This document shows positions 34,933-43,571 of a stretch of DNA of 64,000 nt, piece by piece. The DNA comes from a bacterium. GTDB taxonomy: Bacteria > Myxococcota_A > Bradymonadia > UBA7976 > UBA1532. The position numbers and the translations under genes are program-made. The stretch spans positions 1-64,000 of the forward strand of contig JAUHXC010000041.1 in the NCBI GenBank assembly GCA_030427205.1, read 5' to 3'. The notes beneath the pieces were generated by a model. The model saw nothing but the letters and a program-made list of their open reading frames with translations. It did not search any database and was not told where the DNA came from. Positions within the stretch are counted from its first letter, which is position 1. Each line of letters begins with the position of its first letter.

Positions 34933-36054
34933 TCAGCCGTCCTCGCTCGCGTCGGGCGGCTCCGACTCCCCCAGCGCCCGGAAGAGATTGTCCGACGTGG
35001 CGAAGACCGTGCGCCGGGCGGAGAGCTGCGCCCCCTGCTCGGGCGGGCCGATGACCGACGTCGACGGGATGCCCGGCACCTCCGGCTGAGACACCGGCCC
35101 GTCGCGCTCGACGAGGTCGCTCGGATCGGTATTGGCCCCGCAGATGATCAGCCCCACCGGCCCCGGATCGTCGTCGAAGCGGCCCTCCATCAGCGCGGCG
35201 AGGCCGGCGACGGCGCCGTGCTCGGCGGCGACGCGCACATGATCCCACAGCCACTGACGGGCCGCGCGCAGCGCCGCGTCGCTCACCAGCTCGACCCGGT
35301 CGAGGCGGTCGCGGCACACCGGGAAGACGATGTCGCCGGTGCGCCCCGCACCCAGGCTGTCGGCGGCGACCGAGTCGATGCGGTCGAGGGTCACCGGCTC
35401 GCCGGCGGCCAGCGCGGTATGCAGCGTGGGGATGCCCGTCGGCTCGACGCCCACCACCCGCCGCTCCTTGCCGTCGAGGCTCGCGCCCAGGCCGACGCCC
35501 GCCGCGAGGCCGCCGCCGCCCACCGAGACCACCACCGTGCCCACCGCCGGCTCCTGCTCGATCAGCTCGGCGACCACCGTGCCCTGCCCGCCGATCACGT
35601 CGGCGTCGTCGTAGGCGTGGATGTAGGTCAGCCCGCTGCGCTCGGCCTTGTCCCGGGCGAGGGCGTCCGCTTCGGGGTAGCCGCCCTCGACCAGGGTCAG
35701 CTCGGCGTTGGCCGCCGCGAGCAGGTCACGCTTGATGCGCGGCGCGGCGGCGGGCACCACCACCTGCACCGGCACCCCGAGCAGCCAGCCGGCCCAGGCG
35801 ACGCCCAGGCCGTGGTTGCCGCCGCTGGCGGTGATCACCCCTTGCTTGCGCTCGGCGCGCTCCAGCGACAGCAGCTTGTTGAGCGCGCCGCGCAGCTTGA
35901 ACGAGCCCGAGCGCTGCAGGCACTCGAGCTTGAGCACCATCGGCCGCGCGCCGGGGCCCTTGAGGCGGATGATCGGTGTGCGCCGGACCCACTCGCCGAT
36001 GCGGGCGTGGGCTTCGGCGACCTCGGACGGCTGCGGAAAGACGGGACGACTCAT
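34933..36054 (-). CDS. PLP-dependent threonine ammonia-lyase / serine racemase type
   Basis: Predicted 373-residue fold-type II PLP enzyme. PLP-binding K53 sits in SGSFKLRGA, the substrate loop is ASGGNHG and the phosphate loop is GGGGLAAG. This set fits threonine dehydratase, serine racemase or hydroxy-amino-acid dehydratases; there is no C-terminal ACT regulatory domain, so a catabolic role is more likely than isoleucine biosynthesis. A short disordered tail ends it. It converges with the RND permease gene and lies 91 nt downstream of the pseudokinase gene on the same strand. Confidence 0.88.
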   Translation of the reverse strand: MSRPVFPQPSEVAEAHARIGEWVRRTPIIRLKGPGARPMVLKLECLQRSGSFKLRGALNKLLSLERAERKQGVITASGGNHGLGVAWAGWLLGVPVQVVVPAAAPRIKRDLLAAANAELTLVEGGYPEADALARDKAERSGLTYIHAYDDADVIGGQGTVVAELIEQEPAVGTVVVSVGGGGLAAGVGLGASLDGKERRVVGVEPTGIPTLHTALAAGEPVTLDRIDSVAADSLGAGRTGDIVFPVCRDRLDRVELVSDAALRAARQWLWDHVRVAAEHGAVAGLAALMEGRFDDDPGPVGLIICGANTDPSDLVERDGPVSQPEVPGIPSTSVIGPPEQGAQLSARRTVFATSDNLFRALGESEPPDASEDG

Positions 36055-36145
36055 GGGTCCATGGTCGACCGACCGCCGATGCGTGACAAGGGGCTTGCGA
36101 CCGCAATCATCACCGCGCGGGCCCGGGCCCGGCGGCGGTGGTCGC

Positions 36146-37495
36146 TCAGCGGGCCACCAGGAGCCCGATCAGCCCGCCCAGCGCCACCGCGCCCAGCAGC
36201 GCCAGCAGCAGGACCGGCCAGCGGGTGCGCTGCCGCGGCGCGCCCGCGCCGAACTGCGCCTGATAATCGGGCCAGCCCGACAGATCGACCGGCGCGGGCG
36301 GCGGGGTCTCGATCTTCCAGTTGGCCGCGCCCGGGCGCTGCGGCGTCGCCGGCCAGCCGCCGGTCTGCTGCGGCACCGCGGGCCAGCCGCCGGTCTGCCG
36401 CGGCGCCGCCGGCCAGCCGCCCGACGGCTGCTTGGGCGCCGCCCAGCTGCCCGTGGGCCGCTTGCCCACCGCCCAGCCACCGGACTGCGTCTGCCCGCCC
36501 ATCGCGCCGCTCAGATCGGGCAGATCGACGCCGGCCTGATCGAAGTCGAGGGCCTGCAGCGCCTCGGTCGCGCTCTGGAAGCGCTCGGTGGGCTCGCGCT
36601 CGAGCAGCCGCGAGACCAGCGCCACGAAGTCCGGCGGCGCGTCGGCCCGATAGCGCTCGAGCGGCATCGGCTTGCCGCGCACGTGCGCCGCGAGCATGTC
36701 GGCCAGCGAGCGCCCCAGAAACGGCCGGTGCCCGGTGACCAGCTCGTAGAGGGTGACCCCCAGCGCGTAGAGATCGGTGCGCGGGTCGAGCACGCCCATC
36801 AGGATGGTCTCCGGCGCCATGTAGGCCGGGTTGCCGACCACCTGCCCGGTCATCGTGATCGCCGTCGGATCGTCGTCGTCGTCGCCGAGGTGCTTGGCCA
36901 GCCCGAAGCCGGTCAGCCGGCAATGCGGCGTGCCGTCGGGCTTGTGCCCCAGCACCAGCGCGTCGGGGGTGATGTCGCGGTGCAGCACGTGCGCCCCGTG
37001 GGCCGCCTCGAGCGCCTTGAGCGTATGCCGGGCGACCACCCGCGCCAGGTCGAAGGTCAGCGGCCCCTGCCGCTCGAGCAGCCCGCCGAGGGCGCCGCCA
37101 GCCACGTACTCCAGGGCCATGTACGGGGCGTTGTGCTCGGTGAAGCCCGAGTCGTACAGCCGCACCAGATGATCGGCGCGCAGCTTGCCCCAGGTCGAGA
37201 CCTCCCGCTGGAAGCGCGCGTGATCCGAGGGGCGCACGATGCTGTTCTCGGGCAAAACCCGCAGCTCGACGAGCCGGTCGAGGGCCACCTGCCGCGCCTT
37301 GAACGTGCGCCCGGCCCCCGCCCGCCGCTGCACCTCTTCGAGCAGCTCGTACTTGCCGGCGACCGTATCGCCCGCCTGCAGCGCCCGGCGCACGCCGGCG
37401 TCGTCGCCGATGATGTACAGCGGCGTCTGGTCGGCGGGGCACCGCTCGTGGGCCCCGTCGGGGTAGACCGTCTCGCACAGGGGGCAGATCAGCAC
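36146..37495 (-). CDS. Ser/Thr kinase-like protein, predicted pseudokinase
   Basis: Predicted 449-residue protein with an N-terminal zinc-ribbon-like CPLC-x11-C (residues 4-19), a kinase-fold domain (about 48-320), repeats of GGWPA plus Pro/Gln (330-400) and a C-terminal transmembrane helix (LLLALLGAVALGGLIGLLV). The fold is clear (MALEYVAGGAL, GNPAYMAPET, TDLYALGVTLYELVTG), but key residues are lost: the ATP lysine is R79 (VELRVL), the catalytic-loop Asn is A179 (HRDITPDA), DFG is GFG (G196) and the Gly-rich loop is broken (QRRAGAGRTF). It probably works as a scaffold or allosteric receptor. The genes on either side on this strand are a small lipoprotein (61 nt) and the ammonia-lyase (91 nt). 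Confidence 0.85.
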   Translation of the reverse strand: MLICPLCETVYPDGAHERCPADQTPLYIIGDDAGVRRALQAGDTVAGKYELLEEVQRRAGAGRTFKARQVALDRLVELRVLPENSIVRPSDHARFQREVSTWGKLRADHLVRLYDSGFTEHNAPYMALEYVAGGALGGLLERQGPLTFDLARVVARHTLKALEAAHGAHVLHRDITPDALVLGHKPDGTPHCRLTGFGLAKHLGDDDDDPTAITMTGQVVGNPAYMAPETILMGVLDPRTDLYALGVTLYELVTGHRPFLGRSLADMLAAHVRGKPMPLERYRADAPPDFVALVSRLLEREPTERFQSATEALQALDFDQAGVDLPDLSGAMGGQTQSGGWAVGKRPTGSWAAPKQPSGGWPAAPRQTGGWPAVPQQTGGWPATPQRPGAANWKIETPPPAPVDLSGWPDYQAQFGAGAPRQRTRWPVLLLALLGAVALGGLIGLLVAR

Positions 37496-37556
37496 GGGCT
37501 CACCATGCTACGGGGCCGCGGACGAGGCAACTTCACCGGCCGGCGCAGGCGCCTGT

Positions 37557-37847
37557 TCACGGGCTCCCGTCGAGGCAGTCGGCGTCGGCGGTGCACGCGT
37601 CGAGCGCCATGTCCGGGGCCGGCTCGGGGGCGGCGTCCGGGGCCGCGTCGGGCTGCATGTCGACCATCGGGCGGGCCACGAAGGCGTCCTCGACGGCCAG
37701 ATCGGGCAGCAGCGGACCGCGGTCGGGCTCGGCCGCGTCGCGGCGGGCCTCGACGAACGGCGTCGGATCGTCGAGCACGAGGCTGCAGCCGGCGCCGAGC
37801 GCCGCGAGCCAGACGAACACCAGAACCGGGGGGCCGAGTCGCGCCAT
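37557..37847 (-). CDS. Small Asp/Pro-rich lipoprotein
   Basis: Predicted 96-residue lipoprotein with lipobox LGAGC at residue 21. The mature part is low-complexity Asp/Pro/Ala (QPDAAPDAAPEPAPDMALD) and ends in CTADADCLDGSP, a pattern that usually opens a longer Cys-rich metal-binding lipoprotein in these bacteria; here it simply stops, so it may be truncated. It could be the first gene of a transcript with the pseudokinase, 61 nt downstream. Function unknown. Confidence 0.6.
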   Translation of the reverse strand: MARLGPPVLVFVWLAALGAGCSLVLDDPTPFVEARRDAAEPDRGPLLPDLAVEDAFVARPMVDMQPDAAPDAAPEPAPDMALDACTADADCLDGSP

Positions 37848-37954
37848 GCCGCATCATGGAGCGCCGCCGCGGTCGACGTCAATCTCGCCCCGCGCCCTGG
37901 CCTCGCGCCGACGATTCGGCCAAGGTGAGCCGACCCGCCCCTCGGAGGTGACCG

Positions 37955-38746
37955 ATGATCTTCGCCTGGCTCGAACGCCGCCGCCGCGCGGCCCTGCTCG
38001 AGACCCCCGCCCCGCCGCAATGGGCCGAGACCCTCAGCGCCGAGTACGAGCTCTTCGACCGCCTGCCGCCCGACCACCGCGCCCGGCTGATCGATATCGC
38101 GCGCATCCTCGTCGCCGAGAAGAGCTGGGAGGGCGCCGGCGGCTTCGAACTCGACGACCGGGCGCAGGTGCTCGTCGCCGCCCAGGCCGCGCTGCTGCTC
38201 GTCGGCATCGAGCACGACTACTACGACAACATCGACAGCGTGGTGATCTACCCCGCCGGCTACCGCATCCCCGGCGGCCGCGCGGGGCCCGGCGGCATGG
38301 TGGTCGACACCGCCGAGCGGGCGGTGCTCGGCACGGCCCATACGACCGGCGTGGTGGTGCTCTCGTGGAAGGACGCCCGCCGCGGGGGCAACGACGCCGA
38401 CGACGGGCGCAACCTCGTCTACCACGAGTTCGCCCACGCCCTCGACATGCTCGACGGGGTCGTCGACGGCACCCCGCCGCTGCCCGACCGCGAGACCTAC
38501 CGCACCTGGTTCGAGGTGATGACGAAGTACTACGAGCGGCTGGTCGACGCGGCCGCGCGCGGGCGGCGCAAGACCCTGCTCGACACCTACGGGGCGACCA
38601 ACGTCGCCGAGTTCTTCGCGGTGGCGACCGAGGCCTTCTTCGAGAAGCCGCGGCAGATGCAGCGCAAGCTGCCCGACCTCTACGAGACCTTGCAGCTCTT
38701 CTATCGGCAGGACCCGGCGGGCTGGCCGCGCCGGGCGCAGGGGTGA
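37955..38746 (+). CDS. mtfA: M90 (MtfA-type) zinc metallopeptidase
   Basis: Predicted 263-residue cytoplasmic peptidase of family M90. The zinc motif HEFAH is at residues 157-161 (LVYHEFAHALDML), and the further Glu lies in the TEAFFEKP segment. In E. coli MtfA binds the glucose-PTS regulator Mlc; that partner is not expected here, so the role is unclear. Length matches the family. It starts 108 nt from the divergent small lipoprotein gene and ends 7 nt before the stop of the convergent Kazal-like lipoprotein gene. Confidence 0.92.
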   Translation: MIFAWLERRRRAALLETPAPPQWAETLSAEYELFDRLPPDHRARLIDIARILVAEKSWEGAGGFELDDRAQVLVAAQAALLLVGIEHDYYDNIDSVVIYPAGYRIPGGRAGPGGMVVDTAERAVLGTAHTTGVVVLSWKDARRGGNDADDGRNLVYHEFAHALDMLDGVVDGTPPLPDRETYRTWFEVMTKYYERLVDAAARGRRKTLLDTYGATNVAEFFAVATEAFFEKPRQMQRKLPDLYETLQLFYRQDPAGWPRRAQG

Positions 38747-38753
38747 GCGGCGC

Positions 38754-39599
38754 TCAGGGGCAGTCGGGGGTATCGCCCGGGCCGTCGCCCTGGGGCTCAT
38801 CGTCGTCGCAGCTCGCCGCGCACTCGCCCTCATAGGCGACGAGCGCCCCGGCGCAGTCCGCCTCGCAGGCGTTGCCATAGGTCACCGCGTCGAGCCCGCA
38901 CACCGGCGCCCAGACCGCCGGGCACACATCGCAGACCGGCTCGGGCTGCGGCTCCGGACCCGGGCCGGGCACCGGCTCGCACACCAGCAGGCACACATCG
39001 CACTCGGGGCAGTCGGGGTCGGGCGCGCAGCCGCCGCAGGCGGTGCCCTCGGGGCAGACATCGCCCTGTTCGGGGTCCCCGCACAGCGTCTTGCACTGGT
39101 TCTCGTGCATGACCTCGCCCTCGCCGCAGACCGACGGGTCGTTGGCGACGCAGCCGCAGCCGCACTCGTTGGAGAAGCCGCGGGCGTCGCCGCCGCAGAC
39201 GAAGTCGATCAGCGCGCACTCGGCCGGGTCGTCGGAGACGTAGCTGACGTTCTCATCGGCGGGGTCGGGGCAGGCGCCGGCGCACTCGCCCTCGAACTCG
39301 ACCTCGACCTCGGCGCAGCCCGCCTCGCAGGCGTTGCCGTAGGTCTCGCCATCGGCGCCGCACACCGGCGCCCAGACCGCCGGGCAGTCGCAGGCCGGCA
39401 CGCAGGCCATCTCGGTACAGGCCCAGCCGCCGCCGTCGCAGACGCAGGTATTGCAGCCGTCGTCGGCCAGCCGCTCGGCGCCCTCTTCGCAGGGGCCGGC
39501 GGGCTCGCCGAAGTGCGGGATGCAGCCGGTCGACGCCAGGGCGACCAGGGCGAAGCCGACGGCCGGCAGCGCGGATTCGAAGACAGTGCGCAGGTTCAT
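38754..39599 (-). CDS. Cys-rich lipoprotein with two Kazal-like domains
   Basis: Predicted 281-residue lipoprotein (lipobox LASTGC). Two near-identical Kazal-type segments have the pattern CPAVWAPVCGxDxxTYGNAC, at about residues 72-107 and 228-262. Between them lie further Cys-rich units (CGGDARGFSNECGCGC, CPEGTACGGC) and a Pro-rich spacer. Kazal domains often inhibit serine proteases, so it may guard the cell surface; calcium or adhesion roles are alternatives. The ATG at 39599 has GAGGAGC five bases upstream and a good sigma-54-type promoter 50 nt away. Confidence 0.82.
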   Translation of the reverse strand: MNLRTVFESALPAVGFALVALASTGCIPHFGEPAGPCEEGAERLADDGCNTCVCDGGGWACTEMACVPACDCPAVWAPVCGADGETYGNACEAGCAEVEVEFEGECAGACPDPADENVSYVSDDPAECALIDFVCGGDARGFSNECGCGCVANDPSVCGEGEVMHENQCKTLCGDPEQGDVCPEGTACGGCAPDPDCPECDVCLLVCEPVPGPGPEPQPEPVCDVCPAVWAPVCGLDAVTYGNACEADCAGALVAYEGECAASCDDDEPQGDGPGDTPDCP

Positions 39600-39912
39600 G
39601 GGAAGCTCCTCGGGAAGATGCGGCAGCGCCGCGTTCGCGAGGACATGATTGCAGCCCCCGTGCCACACGCCCGGCCCGCCCGAGGCCGCGAAACGCCGTC
39701 GAAAACCTGCGCGATTCATCATGAATCCGCGGCGCGACCCGTCGGATTCGACCGAAGATCCGACCCCCTGTCAGATCGGGCATCGCCGCCCGTCGGGCCG
39801 CGGCTGCGCCCGGGGCCGCCCAGCGGGGGGCGGTGGTGTAGACGACGCCCGGCATGGAGCCGCCGGCGCCCGAGTCGATGACCGGGACGCCGCCGCGCTG
39901 ACCGGCGCCGGC
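39600..39912. other. Intergenic region with no gene
   Basis: These 313 nt between two minus-strand genes hold no credible coding frame. The part near 39650 carries the sigma-54-type promoter listed separately; the remainder (39670-39900) shows nothing I can name. Confidence 0.5.
39650..39665 (-). promoter_or_regulatory. Sigma-54-type promoter for the Kazal-like lipoprotein
   Basis: Read on the minus strand: TGGCACG-GGGG-CTGCA. This matches the RpoN consensus TGGCACG-N4-TTGCA except for one base, with the invariant GG and GC twelve bases apart. Transcription would start about 40 nt before the ATG at 39599. If real, the gene depends on an enhancer-binding activator, which is common in Myxococcota. 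Confidence 0.55.
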
Positions 39913-41073
39913 TCAACGCTCGACGGGGTCGAAGCGATCGATCAGCGGGTCGAGCGCGCGGGCGCGGGCGACGGTCATCTGCGGATCGGCCAGAAACCAG
40001 CTCTTGCCGGTGAGATGCTTCGCCCGCGCGGGGTCGGCGAAGGCGCTCACCCCGTAGAGCGCGAGCAGCGTATCGCGAGCCAAGGCCCGGCGCTCTGCGG
40101 AGAGGGTCTTCGGATCGAGCTCGGCGATGCGCCCGCGGATGGCTGCGCGGGCGTCGCGCAGGGTGCTGTAGGCGAAGTGCACGTCATCGGCGGGCTCGAT
40201 GTCGCGCAGGGACCAGACGACCTGATCGCCGCCGTCGGGCAGACGCTCGATCCGCGCGCCGGCCGGGCGGGCGTGATGCGGCGTGCTGTAGACCACGAAG
40301 GGATCAGCGTCGAAGTCGTCGGGCTCGACCCGCTCGCCGAGGGCATCGGTCCGCCCGCAGTCATCATCCATCGAGCGCGGGCTACGCAGGCAGACCCGGT
40401 CGCCGAAGCGGACCCGGATGTCGACCTGCTCGATGGCGCCGTACCACGCCGCGCCCGTGCGCAGGACATAGCGAAATACCGTCCACGGGCGCCGGTGGAC
40501 CTCGGCGCGGGCGTCGAAGGTGTAGCTGTTGCGCACCTCCACCGTCTCACCGGGCAGAAAAGGCACCCGCCACACGAAGTAGGCGTCGTACCAGTAGCGG
40601 CTGAGCTGCTTCGCCCGTTGGACGGCGTCCTCGTCGCTCGCCACGAAGCAGGTCGGGCGGCTGCGCCAATCGGTCTGCATACGCTCGACGGGCACCGGCT
40701 CGCCGTCGACCGCCGCCGCGAAGTCCGCCAGCGGGCTGCGCACCTCGCGGGCGTTGCAGTGGCGGGTATTGTCGTAGACCCCGTACCAGTCGAAGCCCAC
40801 CGGGAAGCCCATCGGCACCGTCAGCGCGCGCGCCGTGAGGTTCTCGAAGGTGTAGGTCACCGTCACGCGAAAGGTCTCGGCCGGCGCCAACCGGTGGGCG
40901 GTCAAGAGCTCGGCGTCGATGCGCTCGCGCACCATGCGCACCGCGTGGCTCTCCAGCGGGATCACCCCGCCGGGCCCCAGCTTGAGGTAGGTGCCGTCGG
41001 CCCGGGCCCCGCCGCTGACGAGCAGGGCGGCGGCGAGCACGGCGAGGGGCAGCAGGGCGGAGTTCGGGCGCAT
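39913..41073 (-). CDS. Exported protein of unknown function
   Basis: Predicted 386-residue secreted or periplasmic protein. The signal peptide ends around SGGARADG (residue 25). The mature part is beta-rich, with a segment that reads like an immunoglobulin-like or adhesin fold (FRVTVTYTFENLTARALTV, VRNSYTFDARAEVH) and a helical C-terminal quarter (RGRIAELDPKTLSAERRAL). Four cysteines could form disulfides (RHCNAR, PTCFVAS, VCLRSP, DDCGRT). ATG 41073 begins the signal peptide; the frame extends upstream but without it. Divergent from the frameshifted lipoprotein gene. Confidence 0.7.
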   Translation of the reverse strand: MRPNSALLPLAVLAAALLVSGGARADGTYLKLGPGGVIPLESHAVRMVRERIDAELLTAHRLAPAETFRVTVTYTFENLTARALTVPMGFPVGFDWYGVYDNTRHCNAREVRSPLADFAAAVDGEPVPVERMQTDWRSRPTCFVASDEDAVQRAKQLSRYWYDAYFVWRVPFLPGETVEVRNSYTFDARAEVHRRPWTVFRYVLRTGAAWYGAIEQVDIRVRFGDRVCLRSPRSMDDDCGRTDALGERVEPDDFDADPFVVYSTPHHARPAGARIERLPDGGDQVVWSLRDIEPADDVHFAYSTLRDARAAIRGRIAELDPKTLSAERRALARDTLLALYGVSAFADPARAKHLTGKSWFLADPQMTVARARALDPLIDRFDPVER

Positions 41074-41172
41074 GGGGTCTCCGATCGAGTCGCTGCCCAG
41101 TATGGCCCAGGTGTACCGCGCGCGGCGGGTATCCCGCGCTGCGATGCATGATCCGCAACACATGGTCGGCGC

Positions 41173-41195
41173 CTGCAACAGGTATGGCATTGCAG
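41173..41195. promoter_or_regulatory. Inverted repeat in a divergent gap
   Basis: CTGCAA (41173-41178) and TTGCAG (41190-41195) form a 6-bp inverted repeat with an 11-bp centre, between two divergent genes starting at 41073 and 41282. The 17-bp centre-to-centre spacing would put the half-sites on nearly the same face. A candidate operator only. Confidence 0.3.
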
Positions 41196-41281
41196 TCATG
41201 CACCCATACTGGAAGACACGCGGGCCCTTGCCGGGCGCGCCTCCCGCCCGTACGCTCGTGGCATCTCTCGGGCGAGGCACC

Positions 41282-42373
41282 ATGCGATACCCAGCGCAGA
41301 CCCCATTACTGCTGTACGTGATCGTCTCGGCGGCGCTCGCCGGCTGCTGCCTCGACGACCCCGAGCTCTGCAGCACCGACCTCGTCATCGACGCCGGCCC
41401 GCCGAGCTGCTGGGCGCCGGGCCGCGCGCCGCTGCGCACGACCGCCACCACCGACGCCCCGGCAGAGCTGACCCTCTTCGGCTGCACCCGCGTCGTGAAC
41501 GGCTGGTGCGTCGCCGGGCCGGTCGGCGAAGACATCGACGGCCAGCGGGGCTACCGCCAGCACGCGCCGGCGGGGGCCTGGATCACCACCGCCCGGGGCC
41601 ACGGCTGCCCGCAAGAGGCCTGCACCCGCGAGGTGGGCCGCGCCGAGGCCGTGCTCGGCGACCGCCGGGAGCTGGTGGTCAACAACCCCGCCGAGGTCGA
41701 GCTGCGCCTCGAGTGCAGCCCGCCGCCGGGGCGCCCGCCGCTGCCGCTGGCCCGCGAGCCCAAGACCGGCGAGATGCAGCCGGCGTGGCTCGTCGGCTGC
41801 GTCGAGACGAGCCCGTTCCACCTGCAGCGCCTGCCCAACGGCCGCTGGGATCTGCGCGACGACGTGGCCGCTCCGCTGGTGGCCGAGGGCGGCATCCGCC
41901 GCCGGGCCTCGGGCGTCGAGCGGGCGCAGGCGGCGCGCGCCTTCTTCGGCTGCGCCCAGCGGGCATGCGCCGTGGCCAACTCCTGGGAGGAGCCGTGGCG
42001 CGACCCTGACGGCGACGGGGTACAAAGCCGCTGCGACGTCTGCCCGGCCCGCCCCGACCCGCTCCAGCCCGACGGCGACGGCGATCGGGTCGGCGACGTC
42101 TGGCCAGCAGAGGATCGCCGACGTGCCCGACGTGCCCGACGACGACGCGCCGCCGGCAGACCCCGACGCGCCCGAGGTGCCCGAGGAGGTCCCGCCGCTG
42201 CGCCGCTCGGGCTACGAGTTCGTCGAGCGGCTGGTGCAACTGGTCGAGGACCACACCGGGCGCACGCTGGGCATCATCTTCGGGCGGGCGTACGAGCAGT
42301 GGGCGGGCAATACGTTCTGCAACAGCAACGCGCACCGGGCGGCGTTCCGGCAGATTGGCCTCGATCCTCGTGA
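41282..42373 (+). CDS. Lipoprotein with thrombospondin-type-3-like repeat, 5' part of a frameshifted gene
   Basis: Lipoprotein with lipobox AALAGC about 20 residues in. Residues 25-240 are Cys-containing and not recognised. A calcium-binding thrombospondin type-3-like unit follows: DPDGDGVQSRCDVCPARPD, then DGDGDRVGDV. There the frame breaks: after GDV the next codon is TGG (42101-42103). Removing one G gives TGC and continues seamlessly as CQQRIADVPDVPDDD in the frame of the next entry. The last 90 codons to the stop at 42373 are therefore probably not real coding sequence. GAGG sits before ATG 41282. Confidence 0.65.
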   Translation: MRYPAQTPLLLYVIVSAALAGCCLDDPELCSTDLVIDAGPPSCWAPGRAPLRTTATTDAPAELTLFGCTRVVNGWCVAGPVGEDIDGQRGYRQHAPAGAWITTARGHGCPQEACTREVGRAEAVLGDRRELVVNNPAEVELRLECSPPPGRPPLPLAREPKTGEMQPAWLVGCVETSPFHLQRLPNGRWDLRDDVAAPLVAEGGIRRRASGVERAQAARAFFGCAQRACAVANSWEEPWRDPDGDGVQSRCDVCPARPDPLQPDGDGDRVGDVWPAEDRRRARRARRRRAAGRPRRARGARGGPAAAPLGLRVRRAAGATGRGPHRAHAGHHLRAGVRAVGGQYVLQQQRAPGGVPADWPRSS

Positions 42374-43562
42374 AGCTTGCCGGCGTGAGACCTCGATTGT
42401 TCGAAGTGTGCGTGACTTCGACAACCCCCAGCCGTTGATCGGCGTGATGCGCCGCCGCCTGCCGAATGGCGCGGTCCGCGAGTACCGCTTCGAGCGCAAG
42501 CGGCGCCACGACTGCTTCTGCCGGGGCGTACCGGGGGTCGTCCCACCGCTGTCCGAGGAGTACAAAGCCAGCCGCAGCCGGCGCCCGCGGTTCCGCGGCC
42601 GCTACCGCCAGTGGCTGATCGAGCAGTGCAAGGACTACCGCTTCAGCCTGGCGCTGCTCTACCAGCGGGCTTTCCCGCACATCGGCAGCCTGCGCGACGT
42701 CTACCGCAAGCTGAACGCGTCCATGCGCCGCGGGCGGGCGACGCTGCTCTACCGCCTCTTCGCCGATACCGCCGCCATGCGCGACGTGCTCGCCGCCTGC
42801 CGCTTCGCCGAGTTCCCCGACGACCAGGGCCTGATGCCCGAGTTCGCCGTGGCCGCCCGGCGGGTCGCCGAGCCCGAGGAGCCGACCAACCAGATGCAGT
42901 GGCGCCGGAGCCACCCCGGCTGGCTGGTGCCGCCGGACGGCGTCCTCGGCTGCGACGGCGGCCCGGTGCACCACTACGTCGGCTGGGGCTGCCCGGTCGC
43001 CGGCGCCGGGCTCACGGCCAACGAGCACTTCGCCCAGTGCCCGCCCGAAGAGCGCCAGCTGGGCATCTTCACCCGCTGCGCGCCGGGCGACGACCTGGAG
43101 ATCGACGAGGACCCGTTCGCCCGCCCGTTCAACGTGAGCTTCGAGCCCGGCTTCACCGGCACCAACCTGCGGGTGCTCGATACACCCGTCTGCCCGCCGG
43201 AGCTGATGAACATTCAGGCGGCGCAGGTCTGGGAGCGTATGGCCGGCGTCGACCGGCTGCGCAGCCGGGTCGACCCGGAGGGCTTCGCCGACTACCTCGA
43301 GGGCTTCCGCGACCTGCACCCCTGGGGCTTCCCGCTGTGGATCGGCGTCGAGCGCAACGACGACTTCGTGCAGGTCGTGCGCCGCGGGCAGTGGGTCATG
43401 ACCCACGCTGGGGTCTTTCTGGACGACGGCCGCGAGCGCATGGGCCCACACGGCGAGCCGCTCGCGCCCGTCGACGCCCGGCCGCCGGTGATGGACGGCG
43501 TCGTGGGTATCCCCGAGTTCGAGGTGGACCCCGACGAGGCCCGCGATGCATGCTTCGACTGA
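42123..43562 (+). CDS. 3' part of the frameshifted lipoprotein gene
   Basis: An open frame of 479 codons that continues the lipoprotein above after a one-base insertion near 42102. Nothing supports translation starting at its own first codon, so it is best read as residues about 280-760 of a single protein. It contains FVERLVQLVEDHTGRTLG, a basic helical stretch (RFRGRYRQWLIEQCKDYRF) and a Cys/His/Asp-rich second half (GGPVHHYVGWGCPVAGAG, PWGFPLWIGVERNDDF). I recognise no enzyme family; a surface protein with a globular C-terminal domain is most likely. The first of two small paralogues follows 9 nt later. Confidence 0.6.
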   Translation: MPDVPDDDAPPADPDAPEVPEEVPPLRRSGYEFVERLVQLVEDHTGRTLGIIFGRAYEQWAGNTFCNSNAHRAAFRQIGLDPREACRRETSIVRSVRDFDNPQPLIGVMRRRLPNGAVREYRFERKRRHDCFCRGVPGVVPPLSEEYKASRSRRPRFRGRYRQWLIEQCKDYRFSLALLYQRAFPHIGSLRDVYRKLNASMRRGRATLLYRLFADTAAMRDVLAACRFAEFPDDQGLMPEFAVAARRVAEPEEPTNQMQWRRSHPGWLVPPDGVLGCDGGPVHHYVGWGCPVAGAGLTANEHFAQCPPEERQLGIFTRCAPGDDLEIDEDPFARPFNVSFEPGFTGTNLRVLDTPVCPPELMNIQAAQVWERMAGVDRLRSRVDPEGFADYLEGFRDLHPWGFPLWIGVERNDDFVQVVRRGQWVMTHAGVFLDDGRERMGPHGEPLAPVDARPPVMDGVVGIPEFEVDPDEARDACFD

Positions 43563-43571
43563 GGAGGTCTG

